From NCBI GenBank assembly GCA_041397365.1, contig JAWKWT010000002.1, positions 310,001 to 374,000 of the forward strand: a DNA stretch of 64,000 nucleotides, in the 5' to 3' direction. The position numbers were made by a program, and so were the translations under genes. This document shows positions 1 through 8,269 of the stretch, piece after piece. The notes under the pieces were generated by a model that saw only the letters and a program-made list of their open reading frames with translations, was not told where the DNA came from and did no database searches. This DNA is from P52-10 sp041397365 (GTDB taxonomy: Bacteria > Pseudomonadota > Alphaproteobacteria > Rhizobiales > Xanthobacteraceae). The stretch's first letter is position 1. Every line of letters starts with the position of its first letter.

Positions 1-801
1 CTTTCGCGAAACACTGCCCTGCAACCACTGCCGCAGGCCCCCTTCCGCCTGCGCGCCCATCACCAGCAGGTCGGCGTTGACACGCCCCACCTCGGTCGTG
101 ATCGCCTTGGCGGTGCCGAGATGATCGCTGGTCACGCGCATCAGTTCGGCCGAAATGCCATTATGGGCGAGTTTCGCCAGAAGTCCGTCGCCCGGATGAT
201 ATTGCTCGCCGGCGCGACGCAGCGGCGGATCGACCAGCAGCACCGACACCTTCTTGGCGATCTCCAGCAGCGGCATCGCCCGCACGACGGCTCTTGAAGC
301 CGCCCGGCTTCCGTCCCAGGCGATCACGATATGGTTGAATATTGGCTGGGACGTGGCGCCATGCGGCAGGCACAGAATGCCGCAACCGCCATTGACCAGC
401 GCCTGATCGATCACCGCCTTCATCAGTTCGGCCTTGGTCGAATCGGTCGGAATGGTCGTGATGAAAATATCGCTGAGGCGCGCGAACTCGACGACGGATT
501 CGCCGAGATAGGCCATCACTTCATTGATGAGAACGACGCTCACCGGCTGCGGCAGCGCGGCGAACCGCTCCAGCGCCTTGTCCCTCAGCTCCTCGCCTTT
601 CGCGAGCGATTCCTTGCGCAACTCGTCGTCGATCGGGACCATCTGGATCGCGGGATCGGTCACGACGATCTGCGCCGGCGAAATCTCGTTCGTGACGACG
701 ACCCGGACGAAGCCGCCGAAATGCCTGGCGAAATTCTCGGCGCAGGCGAATCGCTTTTCGTCATAGGCGCCGCCGGTCGACACCACGAGAACGTCTTTCA
801 T
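1..801 (-). CDS. Universal stress protein (double UspA domain), C-terminus cut by window edge
   Basis: Reading from the ATG at 801 the frame stays open for 267 codons to the window edge, so the C-terminus is missing. The N-terminus reads MKDVLVVSTGGAYDEKRF. A second Usp repeat begins near residue 150 (HIVIAWDGSRAASRAV), and near the edge comes VMGAQAEGGLRQWLQGSVSR, matching the G-x2-G-x9-G-S/T nucleotide-binding signature of UspA domains. Two tandem Usp domains of about 270-280 residues are typical of the family. These cytosolic proteins respond to starvation, oxidative or metal stress; the ligand here is not known. Its promoter should lie between 802 and 979. The assignment rests on recognising the fold and the terminal motif. 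Confidence 0.88.
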   Translation of the reverse strand, partial: MKDVLVVSTGGAYDEKRFACAENFARHFGGFVRVVVTNEISPAQIVVTDPAIQMVPIDDELRKESLAKGEELRDKALERFAALPQPVSVVLINEVMAYLGESVVEFARLSDIFITTIPTDSTKAELMKAVIDQALVNGGCGILCLPHGATSQPIFNHIVIAWDGSRAASRAVVRAMPLLEIAKKVSVLLVDPPLRRAGEQYHPGDGLLAKLAHNGISAELMRVTSDHLGTAKAITTEVGRVNADLLVMGAQAEGGLRQWLQGSVSRK

Positions 802-979
802 TCGTTGCTCCCCAAGGCACCCGAACCCCACGCGGCGATGGTGCATCAGGCCGATCCGTTCCACAAGGCGACACCTGCCCCTGCGGCTATATTTCCTCCA
901 CGAAAGAAACCGCCCGCCGGCGCGGACTGCGCAGACGGGCGGCGAACGATAAGTCCTGGAACGGGAGGACGGTCGGGCC

Positions 980-1435
980 TTACGGCGTGTGATCGACCGT
1001 CGGCGGCGTCGGGCGCGAGCGGCGCTCGGCCATGAACTGGTCGAACTCGGCCTTGTCCTTGGCGTGGCGCAGCCGGTCAAGGAAATCCTTGAACTCGTTC
1101 TGCTCGTCCTCCAGGCGCTTCAGCGTCTCGGAGCGATACTCGTCGAAGGCGCGGTTGCCGCTGGACGGTGCGCCGTAACGCCCGTCCATGCGCGAGCGCA
1201 TCCGCTCCATCTTGTACTGCATCTTTTCCATCTTGTTCTGCCAACGGCCGGAGCATCCGTACATTCTGCGTCCCCATATGATGTAGGCAAGGATGGCGAG
1301 CCCGACGGGCCACCACAAAATGAAGCCAAGGATCATCAGGGCGATCCAGCCCGGATGCGATGGCGTCTCAAGAAAACTGCGACCCTCGGACCAGTTCGGT
1401 CGGCCCCAGCGGTCGCTGTCTGCGGTGTTGGACAT
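980..1435 (-). CDS. DUF2852 membrane-anchored protein
   Basis: This 151-residue protein of unknown function resembles the DUF2852 family of alphaproteobacteria. The ATG at 1435 is preferred over an upstream in-frame start because GGGAGAGG lies 6 bases in front of it and the upstream start would fall inside the palindrome at 1471-1489. After an N-terminal segment rich in W, P and S comes one strong membrane segment (about residues 28-52, ending YIIWGRR). A basic, Met-rich amphipathic helix follows (KMEKMQYKMERMRSRM), then a charged helix (LEDEQNEFKDFLDRLRHAKD) that may be coiled coil. It lies 153 bases downstream of the TetR gene on the same strand. The palindrome abutting its promoter suggests it is a TetR target. 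Its biochemical role is unknown. Confidence 0.82.
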   Translation of the reverse strand: MSNTADSDRWGRPNWSEGRSFLETPSHPGWIALMILGFILWWPVGLAILAYIIWGRRMYGCSGRWQNKMEKMQYKMERMRSRMDGRYGAPSSGNRAFDEYRSETLKRLEDEQNEFKDFLDRLRHAKDKAEFDQFMAERRSRPTPPTVDHTP

Positions 1436-1470
1436 CGATCCTCTCCCGTATGTGGCGTGAGCCACTGTGA

Positions 1471-1489
1471 ATGTAAATAACATTTACAT
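1471..1489. promoter_or_regulatory. Perfect 8+3+8 palindrome, candidate TetR operator
   Basis: The sequence ATGTAAATAACATTTACAT has two perfect 8-base arms around a 3-base centre. It ends at the -10 hexamer of the best promoter for the DUF2852 gene and lies between the TetR gene and that gene, the classical placement for a repressor site. Binding by the neighbouring TetR protein is an inference. Confidence 0.65.
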
Positions 1490-1516
1490 AAATAGCGGAG
1501 GCGGATCGGAAGTCAA
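1489..1516 (-). promoter_or_regulatory. Sigma70-type promoter for the DUF2852 gene
   Basis: On the minus strand TTGACT (1516-1511) is followed after 16 bases by TATTTA (1494-1489). The -10 element touches the palindrome at 1471-1489, so a bound repressor would block it. Promoters of this organism are not calibrated, so this is moderate. Confidence 0.45.
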
Positions 1517-1588
1517 GCGCAACCGGTCAACAAATCCGTGAGGAATGTTTCGTGATCTGTTTCATTTGGGGGCTTCGCAGCGTTGCCG

Positions 1589-2242
1589 TCATTTCGCGGA
1601 ACCGCCGGTCGGAAATCCCAACCCGCGCAGATAGATCAGCACACCGGCTTCCAGCAGGTCGTCGGGCGTCATCGGCAGCTTGCGCCGCGCGCCGTCGCCG
1701 CGCGCGAACAGCGAGGCGATGCCGTGCGACATCGACCAGATATGCAGCGCCATCATCATTGCCGGCGGGCGCGACACGCCCGGCGGTGTCAGCGCCGCGA
1801 GCCGTTCAGCGGCGCCGCGAATAACCATGAAGGCGCGCTCGCCGGCGGCGTTGAGCGCGGGATAATCGTCGACGGGCAGCCCGGATTCGAACATCGCCGA
1901 ATAGGAGGCCGGCTCGTCGCGCGCGAATTGCAGATAGGCGCGGCCGAGCCGCTCGAATGCCGTCGGCGTATCGGGCCGGCCGTCGTCCCACGCCGCGTTC
2001 AGCGCAGCCTCGAACTGGTTGAAGCCGCGCTCGGCGATGCTTGCGAGCAATTCGTCGCGATCGCGGAAATGCCGGTACGGCGCGGCGGGGCTGACGCCGG
2101 CCGAACGCGCGGCCTCGGCGAAGGTGAAGCCGCCCGGCCCCTTCTGCGCGATCAGGTCGAGCGCCGCCTGGAGCAGCGCCTCCTTCAGATTGCCGTGATG
2201 ATAGCCTCGGTCGCTGCGACCCCGGTCCTTGCGCCAGTTCAT
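1589..2242 (-). CDS. TetR/AcrR family transcriptional regulator
   Basis: This 217-residue protein has the TetR N-terminal helix-turn-helix at about residues 15-60: YHHGNLKEALLQAALDLI, then FTFAEAARSAGVSPAAPYRH, then FRDRDEL. The YHHG start and the form of the C-terminal half match the subgroup with a WHG-type ligand domain. It would bind DNA as a dimer and be released by a small ligand that cannot be predicted. Its stop is 153 bases upstream of the DUF2852 gene, and the perfect palindrome in that gap is the obvious operator candidate. It lies 33 bases downstream of the thioesterase gene on the same strand. No strong ribosome site is seen before the ATG. Confidence 0.9.
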   Translation of the reverse strand: MNWRKDRGRSDRGYHHGNLKEALLQAALDLIAQKGPGGFTFAEAARSAGVSPAAPYRHFRDRDELLASIAERGFNQFEAALNAAWDDGRPDTPTAFERLGRAYLQFARDEPASYSAMFESGLPVDDYPALNAAGERAFMVIRGAAERLAALTPPGVSRPPAMMMALHIWSMSHGIASLFARGDGARRKLPMTPDDLLEAGVLIYLRGLGFPTGGSAK

Positions 2243-2275
2243 GTGAAGGGTGCTAACATGAAGACGGTTGATCCG

Positions 2276-2749
2276 TCACCGGAATTTCTCGCCGCCGCCC
2301 CCCTCGCCCGTCGCCATCGCCAGCCGCAAGGGTTTCGGGATCGGCCGCGCCCGGCCGTCGCTGACGAACGCCACCCGCACTTTCGCGGTCACCAGCAGGT
2401 CGTCGCCGCGGCGAACCTCCTGCGCCAGCAGCACCGACGCGCCCTTCACCTCCTCCGGCACCGTGACGACATCGAGAATGTCGTCCATGCGCGCGGGTTT
2501 CAGAAAATCGAGCTGCATCGCGCGGACAACGAAGGCAAAACCCGGCGATTCGCTCACAGCTTCGGCAAACAACGCGCGCTGGTCAGCGCCGAGCAGGCGC
2601 AGATAGTTGGTGCGGCCGCGCTCCATGAAGCGCAGATAATTCGCGTGATAGACGATGCCGGAAAAATCCGTGTCCTCGTAATAGACGCGCACCCGCATTG
2701 CGTGCCGTCCGGACGCAATGACGCCGTCGAGATCCGGATGCGATGTCAC
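2276..2749 (-). CDS. ybgC: YbgC-type acyl-CoA thioesterase (4-hydroxybenzoyl-CoA thioesterase fold)
   Basis: This 157-residue hotdog-fold thioesterase has the family signature RVYYEDTDFSGIVYHANYLR, in which the Asp of EDTD and the YHANY segment form the active site. FMERGR and QLDFLKPAR follow, as in YbgC of the Tol-Pal locus. I use the GTG at 2749 because GGAGAAGG lies 6 bases upstream and the protein then starts about 15 residues before the conserved core. A longer in-frame reading to 2878 adds 43 residues of unrelated composition. YbgC hydrolyses short acyl-CoA or acyl-ACP esters at the inner membrane and usually sits beside tolQRAB, but no tol genes are here. The divergent dusA gene begins at 2934. 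Confidence 0.85.
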   Translation of the reverse strand: MTSHPDLDGVIASGRHAMRVRVYYEDTDFSGIVYHANYLRFMERGRTNYLRLLGADQRALFAEAVSESPGFAFVVRAMQLDFLKPARMDDILDVVTVPEEVKGASVLLAQEVRRGDDLLVTAKVRVAFVSDGRARPIPKPLRLAMATGEGGGGEKFR

Positions 2750-2933
2750 GATCAGCCTTCTCCGTACGGACGAGGTTTCGGGCGACCTTTCGCATGATTG
2801 CGACACGCGCCGCAACCATGCCGGGCCCGGTGCCGCGGGATCACAAAAATCCCGAAAAGGCCCTGAAAAATGTCGCATCAGAGCGATGATCCGTGCAAAA
2901 GACGCAAGCCTGCCAACCGATGACAGTCGAGAG

Positions 2934-3923
2934 ATGACGCTTCCTAGCCCGCATCGTTTTTCCGTCGCGCCGATGATGGACTGGACCGACCGGCATTGCC
3001 GCGCGTTCCATCGCGTGCTGTCGCGGCACGCACGGCTCTATACGGAGATGGTCACGACTGCTGCGATCCTGCACGGCGACCGCACGCGGCTGCTCGGCTA
3101 CGACGCGAGCGAGCATCCGCTCGCGCTGCAACTCGGCGGCTCGTCGCCGGCCGACCTCGCAAGCTGCGCGGCGATCGGCGAGGAGTTCGGTTACGACGAG
3201 ATCAACATGAATGTGGGCTGCCCGTCGGACCGCGTGCGCGACGGACGCTTCGGCGCATGCCTGATGGCGGAACCGCAGCTGGTCGCGAGCTGCGTCGCGG
3301 CGATGAAGAAGGCGGTGCGCGTGCCGGTGACGGTGAAGTGCCGCATCGGCATCGACGAACAGGAGCCGGAAACGGCCCTGTTCACGATGGCGATGGCGTG
3401 CGTCGATGCCGGCGCGGACGCGCTGATCGTGCATGCGCGCAAAGCGTGGCTCAAGGGGCTCTCGCCGAAAGAGAACCGCGAAATTCCGCCGCTCGATTAT
3501 CCGCTGGTCTATCGTCTGAAGGCGGCGATGCCGCATGTGCCGATCGCCATCAATGGCGGCGTCCGCAGCCTCGACGAGGTCAAGGCCCATCTTGGGCATG
3601 TCGACGGCGTGATGCTCGGACGCGCCGCCTATCAGGAGCCGTGGCGGTTGCTTTCAGTCGATGCGGAACTGTTCGGCGGCGCTCCGGCGATCTCGATGAA
3701 AGAGGCGATCGAACTGTTCATGCCTTACGTCGAACGCGAGCTTGAGCGCGGGACGCGGCTGCATGCGATCACCCGCCATCTCGTCGGCACGTTTCACGGC
3801 GTGCCGGGCGCGCGCGCCTTCCGCCGTTATCTCGCAGAGAACGCGACGAAGGACGGTGCGAACGCACAGACCTTGCGGGTCGCCGTGACGCTGATCGGCG
3901 AACGAACGCCGCTCGCGGCGTGA
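2934..3923 (+). CDS. dusA: tRNA-dihydrouridine synthase A
   Basis: This 329-residue FMN enzyme reduces uridine to dihydrouridine in the tRNA D-loop. DusA hallmarks are present: RFSVAPMMDWTDRHCR at the start, YTEMVTT, the active-site loop EINMNVGCPSDRV with its catalytic Cys, KCRIGID, IVHARKAWLKGLSPKENR, and INGGV..LDGVMLGRAAYQ for phosphate binding. I chose the ATG at 2934 because it is closest to the conserved core. An in-frame ATG at 2886 would add 16 residues, and neither has a strong ribosome site. It is transcribed divergently from the thioesterase gene and converges on a small unknown gene 15 bases beyond its stop. Confidence 0.95.
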   Translation: MTLPSPHRFSVAPMMDWTDRHCRAFHRVLSRHARLYTEMVTTAAILHGDRTRLLGYDASEHPLALQLGGSSPADLASCAAIGEEFGYDEINMNVGCPSDRVRDGRFGACLMAEPQLVASCVAAMKKAVRVPVTVKCRIGIDEQEPETALFTMAMACVDAGADALIVHARKAWLKGLSPKENREIPPLDYPLVYRLKAAMPHVPIAINGGVRSLDEVKAHLGHVDGVMLGRAAYQEPWRLLSVDAELFGGAPAISMKEAIELFMPYVERELERGTRLHAITRHLVGTFHGVPGARAFRRYLAENATKDGANAQTLRVAVTLIGERTPLAA

Positions 3924-3938
3924 GGCCGTTCGAGCTGA

Positions 3939-4145
3939 CTATTCCGTGAGCACCGTCTCGATCGCCTTGATCGCCTGGTGAACCATGGCGATTTCCTGAA
4001 TTTGCTGGCTCGTGATGCCGCGACGCTTTTCCAGCGCGAGCACCAGTTCGCGGCGGCGCTCGCGCAGGTAAACCAGCGGTAAACGGTGATCGGCGACACA
4101 CGCACCGAACTGGGATTCGGTATCGATGGGATTGAAGCCTTGCAT
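3939..4145 (-). CDS. Small conserved-looking protein of unknown function (68 aa)
   Basis: This small protein has no recognisable domain. The ATG at 4145 has AGAGGA 7 bases upstream, better than the in-frame TTG at 4169. The product starts MQGFNPIDTESQ and is mostly helical and charged (YLRERRRELVLALEKRR), ending in a second helix (QEIAMVHQAIKAIETVL). It could be a small coiled-coil or adaptor protein. It faces dusA tail to tail with 15 bases between stops. Good codon use and the ribosome site argue that it is real. Confidence 0.55.
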   Translation of the reverse strand: MQGFNPIDTESQFGACVADHRLPLVYLRERRRELVLALEKRRGITSQQIQEIAMVHQAIKAIETVLTE

Positions 4146-4255
4146 GGAGTAATCCTCTTGTGGACCCAACCATACCGGCCGACTTTTAAGTCCCGACAGA
4201 CAACATCCGTCGAATTTTACCGACCCGCGTCTTTTTTATGAGTAAGACCGCGCGC

Positions 4256-4290
4256 CCCTCAATGCAGTCTTAATCCCTCAATGCAGTCTT
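4256..4290. repeat. Direct repeat of 16 bases over the stop codon of the protease-like gene
   Basis: CCCTCAATGCAGTCTT occurs at 4256-4271 and again at 4275-4290, separated by AAT. The second copy contains the last four codons and the stop of the minus-strand gene ending at 4278, so the gene's 3' end has been duplicated. Confidence 0.9.
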
Positions 4291-5249
4291 GGACGCTTCA
4301 GGAAAGCGGCGCGGTCGGCCGAGGCCAACACCAGGTCGAAGGTCTTTCCGTCGCGATACAGCGTCAGGGGAACTTCGACGCCGGCCGGTCCCAGCGCCCA
4401 TAATTTGCGATAGAATTCCGCCTGGCTGGCGATCCTCTCGCCCTTCACCGCGACGATCACGTCGCCGGAATTGAGCGCGCCGCGCGCGGCGGGTCCTTTC
4501 GGCGAAATTCCGACGATCACCACCCTTCCCTCGATCTCTGTGCTGAAGATTCCGAGCCACGGACGCGGCGGCTTGTTGACGCGGCCGAGCGTGCGCAGAT
4601 CGTCGAGGATCGGCTTCAACAGATCGATCGGCACGACCATGTTCAGGTTCTCGGTCTTGCCCTTTTGCGCGCGTTCGAGTTGCAGCGAGCCGATGCCGAT
4701 CAGGTCGCCCTGCTCCGAGATCAGTCCCGCGCCGCCCCAGTTCGGATGCGCAGGAAAGGTAAAGAGCGCCTGCTCCAGCGCATATTCCCAATAGCCGGCG
4801 AATTCCTGCCGATCGCTGATGCGCGCGGCGACCGAATGCGTGACGCCGCCGGCCCCCGCGAGGATGACGCGGTCGCCGACCTGCGCCGAACCCGAATCGC
4901 CAAGCGGCAGCGGATCGCGGTCGATGGCCCCAAGCGCCTGCACGAGGCCGAAGCCACTCTCCTGGTCGAAACCCAGCGCGTGGCCTTGCACCACCTGCCG
5001 GCCGCCGAGATGCAACCATACGGTTTCGGCCTCCGTAATCAGATAGCCGATGGTCAGCACCAGCCCATCGCCGATCAGCACGCCGTTGCCCGCGCGCTCG
5101 GTGCCGAGCGAATCGGCGGAGAAGGCGTCGGCGGGAACGATCGAATGGATGCCAACCACCGCCGACAGCGCGTGTTCCAGATCGAATTCGTAATCGTCGG
5201 CGCGCGGCTGCACGGCTGGCGGCACGCGCCATTCTGGCATCGAGCTCAT
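4278..5249 (-). CDS. HtrA-like trypsin-fold plus PDZ protein lacking the catalytic triad
   Basis: This 323-residue protein follows the HtrA/DegP plan: a trypsin-like domain (about 25-215) and a PDZ domain (about 228-312, with PWLGIFSTEIEGRVVIVGIS and GALNSGDVIVAVKGERI). All three catalytic positions appear changed. The segment normally TNxHV reads TIGYLI (Tyr69 for His). The segment normally D-x3-D-L-A reads DQESGFGLV (Gly99 for Asp). The segment normally GNSGGPL reads PNWGGAGL (Trp171 for Ser). No signal peptide is visible, so it is probably cytosolic. A binding or scaffold role is more likely than proteolysis. The start at 5249 has AGGAG about 10 bases upstream. It is divergent from the DUF808 gene 150 bases away. 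Confidence 0.8.
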   Translation of the reverse strand: MSSMPEWRVPPAVQPRADDYEFDLEHALSAVVGIHSIVPADAFSADSLGTERAGNGVLIGDGLVLTIGYLITEAETVWLHLGGRQVVQGHALGFDQESGFGLVQALGAIDRDPLPLGDSGSAQVGDRVILAGAGGVTHSVAARISDRQEFAGYWEYALEQALFTFPAHPNWGGAGLISEQGDLIGIGSLQLERAQKGKTENLNMVVPIDLLKPILDDLRTLGRVNKPPRPWLGIFSTEIEGRVVIVGISPKGPAARGALNSGDVIVAVKGERIASQAEFYRKLWALGPAGVEVPLTLYRDGKTFDLVLASADRAAFLKRPRLH

Positions 5250-5400
5250 GCGGCGGGGTCTCCTGTTCGTCGCCCTCACCCTACCATATGTCGGGCGAGG
5301 CGCGGAGGTTGCACCTTGCCGAATTTTCCGATGGCTGTCGCCGCGCGAATGGTCCAACTTCGCCATCGAACGCCATCCGCGCCAATGAAAAGGAGATTTC

Positions 5401-6408
5401 GTGAGCATCGGACTGATCGGCCTGCTCGATGACATCGCGGCGCTGGCGAAGGTCGCGGCGGCCTCGCTCGACGACGTGGCGGGACAGGCGGCCAAGGCCG
5501 GCACCAAGGCCGCCGGCGTCGTCATCGACGATGCAGCCGTCACGCCGCGCTATGTCGTCGGCTTCGCGGCGGCGCGGGAATTGCCGATCGTCGCCAGGAT
5601 CGCCGCTGGCTCGCTGCGGAACAAGCTCCTGATCCTGCTGCCGGCCGCATTGGCGCTGAACGCCTTCCTGCCCGCCGCCATCACGCCGCTGCTGATGCTG
5701 GGCGGTCTTTATCTCTGCTATGAGGGCGCCGAGAAGATCTATGAAGCGATCGTGCCCCATCATGCCCATGCGCATGAAACGTCGCTCGGCTCGGCGGCGC
5801 TGGACCCGCAATCGGTCGAGGAGCAGCGGATCGCGAGCGCGATCAAGACCGACTTCATCCTGTCGGCCGAAATCATGGCGATCACCCTCGCCAGCCTGCC
5901 CGCGGGCAGTTTCTGGATGCAGGCGACCGTGCTGGCGCTGGTCGGAGTGGGCATCACGATCGGCGTCTACGGCGTGGTGGCGTTGATCGTGAAGGCCGAC
6001 GACGCCGGTGTCGCGCTCGCAGGCACCGCTGGCCGATCGATCGTCGCCGGCGCTCTGCGGGCGTCCGGTCGCGCGCTCGTCTTCGGCGTTCCCTACTTCC
6101 TCACCGCGCTCAGCCTGATCGGAACAGCCGCGATGGTCTGGGTCGGCGGCGGTATTTTCGTCCACGGGCTTGAGACATACGGCCTGCATCAGCCGGCGCA
6201 GCTTCTGCACGAAGCTGCCGAAGCCGTCGCAGCCGCGATGCCGGCCGGCGGATCAGCCGCTGGGTGGATCGTGACCGCTGCCGGTTCCGGCCTGATCGGC
6301 CTGTTGCTTGGCGCGCTGCTCATTCCGGTCGTCGGACACATCCTCGCGCCGGCGTGGCGCATGCTCAAACGGGCGCTGCCGAGACGAACGGAGGCAGCCG
6401 GAAATTGA
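5401..6408 (+). CDS. DUF808 family inner-membrane protein (YedI-like)
   Basis: This 335-residue multi-pass protein matches the DUF808 family. It has the N-terminal block GLIGLLDDIAALAKVAAASL-DD, then GTKAAGVVIDDAAVTPRYV and RELPIVARIAAGSLRNK. Four to five hydrophobic spans follow (near residues 78-110, 160-200, 220-255 and 290-325), with the conserved KIYEAIVPHHAHAHE and IKTDFILSAEIMAITL segments. The GTG start has GGAG 5-6 bases upstream (AAAAGGAGATTTC). Function is unknown across the family. It is divergent from the protease-like gene, and no operon partner follows closely on the same strand before the kinase gene at 6470. Confidence 0.9.
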   Translation: MSIGLIGLLDDIAALAKVAAASLDDVAGQAAKAGTKAAGVVIDDAAVTPRYVVGFAAARELPIVARIAAGSLRNKLLILLPAALALNAFLPAAITPLLMLGGLYLCYEGAEKIYEAIVPHHAHAHETSLGSAALDPQSVEEQRIASAIKTDFILSAEIMAITLASLPAGSFWMQATVLALVGVGITIGVYGVVALIVKADDAGVALAGTAGRSIVAGALRASGRALVFGVPYFLTALSLIGTAAMVWVGGGIFVHGLETYGLHQPAQLLHEAAEAVAAAMPAGGSAAGWIVTAAGSGLIGLLLGALLIPVVGHILAPAWRMLKRALPRRTEAAGN

Positions 6409-6469
6409 CTTCAATTCGAAGCGAGCGCGTGTTTGGATGCCGGCGCATTCTCATGAACCGAACACAAGC

Positions 6470-8269
6470 ATGCTTGCGCGCCTCCGCTTTCCCCTCATCC
6501 TCCTGCTGCTCGCCGCAGCCGTGTGCGCGATCACCTATGAGACGCAGCGCGTCTGGCGTGAGAACGGCCTGCGTTCGCTGCAAACGCTGAACGAGCCGCG
6601 CATCCAGCTTCTCGCCACCGCCGTGCGCGCCGAGATCAACCGCCAGGATCACCTGCCGGTGGTGCTGTCGTTCGACCACGACGTGCAGGAAGCGCTGACG
6701 CAGCCGGACAATGCCGACTTGCAGAGGCGGCTCAACGAGCGGCTGAAGCGCGTCAGCCGCGAGGCCGATACCCGCGCGCTGTTCATCATCGATCCGAAAG
6801 GAAAGGTGTTCGCCTCGGACGACGCCGACGTGCCCGGCGGACAATTCGGGCGCGATCTGAGCAGGCGCGCCTATTTCCGGAACGCGCTTGCCGCCGAGCA
6901 AACCGCCGTGCTCGTCACCGACCCCGCCGGCGGTCCTGTGAGATATTACGTCGCGCACACGATCCGTGACGACGGACGGCTGCTCGGGGTTGCCGTCGTC
7001 CGCATCGAGTTCGACAAGATCGAGCAGGACTGGGCGAACGCGGGCGAGCGGGTGCTGGTGACCGACCGGAACGGCTTCGTCCTGCTGTCGAGCGACGCCT
7101 CACTGAACGATATGCGGTTCCCGTCCGGAACGGACGGTCTCGCATCGGCGCAAGACGACGACCCCGCGCGGACCGTCGAGGTGCTGGAGCAGCGCGGCAA
7201 GGCCCAGATCGTCCGCATCACTTCCGCCAACGGACCCAAAACCTATTTCTACCAGTCGATCGCGCTGCCGGAATATGGCTGGACCGCGCATCGCCTCGCC
7301 GGTCTGGATTCGATCGAGTCCGATGCTCGCGACGGTGCGATCATCGGCGCGACGCTCTCGATCCTGGCGATGTCGGGGCTTCTCTACATCCGCCAACGGC
7401 AGCGCGCGCTGGTCGCCGCGCGGCGCGCTGGCGCGGAACTCGCCACAGAAGTCGCCGAACGGACCCGGGAATTGCGCGTCGCCAACGAATCCCTGCGGCT
7501 GGAGGTCGACGAGCGGCGGCGCACCGAAGCGCAGTTGCGCGAGACGCAGAACTCGCTGGTTCAGGCCGGCAAGCTGGCCGCGCTCGGCCAGATGTCCGCT
7601 GCGATCGCCCACGAGATCAACCAGCCGCTCGCCGCGATCCGCACCTTCATCTCCAGCACCAAGATCTATCTCACACGCGGCGATTCCGAACATGCGTCGT
7701 CGAATCTGGATCTCATCAACGGCCTTGCGGAGCGCATGGCCAACATCACCTCGCATTTGAAGACCTTCGCCCGCAGCGGCGAGAAGAAAGGCAGCGAGGT
7801 CATCGACATCGACGCCGCGATCCGCGGATCGATGCTGCTGATCCGCGGCCAGATCGAGCTGGCCGGCGTGGCGTTCACCTCCGACACGATCGAAAATGTG
7901 TTCGTCCGCGGCCATTCCGCGCAACTCGAACAGGTGATCGTCAACCTGTTGCAGAACGCGATCCATGCGCTGGAGAATGTCAACAACCCGACCATTCGCC
8001 TGAAAGTCGACGCCACGCGCGATCAGGTCCGCATCGCCATTGTTGACAATGGCGGCGGCATCCCCGACGAGCATCGCGACCGGATTTTCGATCCGTTCTT
8101 CACCACCAAGGCGATCGGCAAGGGGCTCGGCCTCGGCCTGTCGATCTCCTACGGCATCGTTCGCGATCTGGGCGGACAGATTCACGTGTCCAATCCGCCG
8201 GAAGGAGGCGCCGAGATCGTGGTCGAGTTGCCGAGACACCACCCGGAGAGTTCGTTCGAACATGTCTGA
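6470..8269 (+). CDS. DctB-like membrane sensor histidine kinase
   Basis: This 599-residue kinase has a membrane helix at about 6-22, a periplasmic dCache-like sensor (about 40-280, with RALFIIDPKGKVFASD and RVLVTDRNGFVLLSSD repeats), a second membrane helix at about 288-306 and a coiled coil (about 312-362). The HisKA domain carries phosphoacceptor His381 in GQMSAAIAHEINQPLAAIRT. The ATPase domain shows VIVNLLQNAIHALE, VDNGGGIPD and GKGLGLGLSIS. The architecture matches DctB, the sensor of C4-dicarboxylates. An alternative start at 6437 adds 11 residues. It overlaps the next gene by 8 bases, so the two form one two-component unit. No C4-dicarboxylate transporter is near, so the stimulus is open. 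Confidence 0.9.
   Translation: MLARLRFPLILLLLAAAVCAITYETQRVWRENGLRSLQTLNEPRIQLLATAVRAEINRQDHLPVVLSFDHDVQEALTQPDNADLQRRLNERLKRVSREADTRALFIIDPKGKVFASDDADVPGGQFGRDLSRRAYFRNALAAEQTAVLVTDPAGGPVRYYVAHTIRDDGRLLGVAVVRIEFDKIEQDWANAGERVLVTDRNGFVLLSSDASLNDMRFPSGTDGLASAQDDDPARTVEVLEQRGKAQIVRITSANGPKTYFYQSIALPEYGWTAHRLAGLDSIESDARDGAIIGATLSILAMSGLLYIRQRQRALVAARRAGAELATEVAERTRELRVANESLRLEVDERRRTEAQLRETQNSLVQAGKLAALGQMSAAIAHEINQPLAAIRTFISSTKIYLTRGDSEHASSNLDLINGLAERMANITSHLKTFARSGEKKGSEVIDIDAAIRGSMLLIRGQIELAGVAFTSDTIENVFVRGHSAQLEQVIVNLLQNAIHALENVNNPTIRLKVDATRDQVRIAIVDNGGGIPDEHRDRIFDPFFTTKAIGKGLGLGLSISYGIVRDLGGQIHVSNPPEGGAEIVVELPRHHPESSFEHV

Noticed and set aside
2750..2878. N-terminal extension of the YbgC thioesterase by 43 residues
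   Set aside because: Composition is unlike the family, and the GTG at 2749 has a strong ribosome site.
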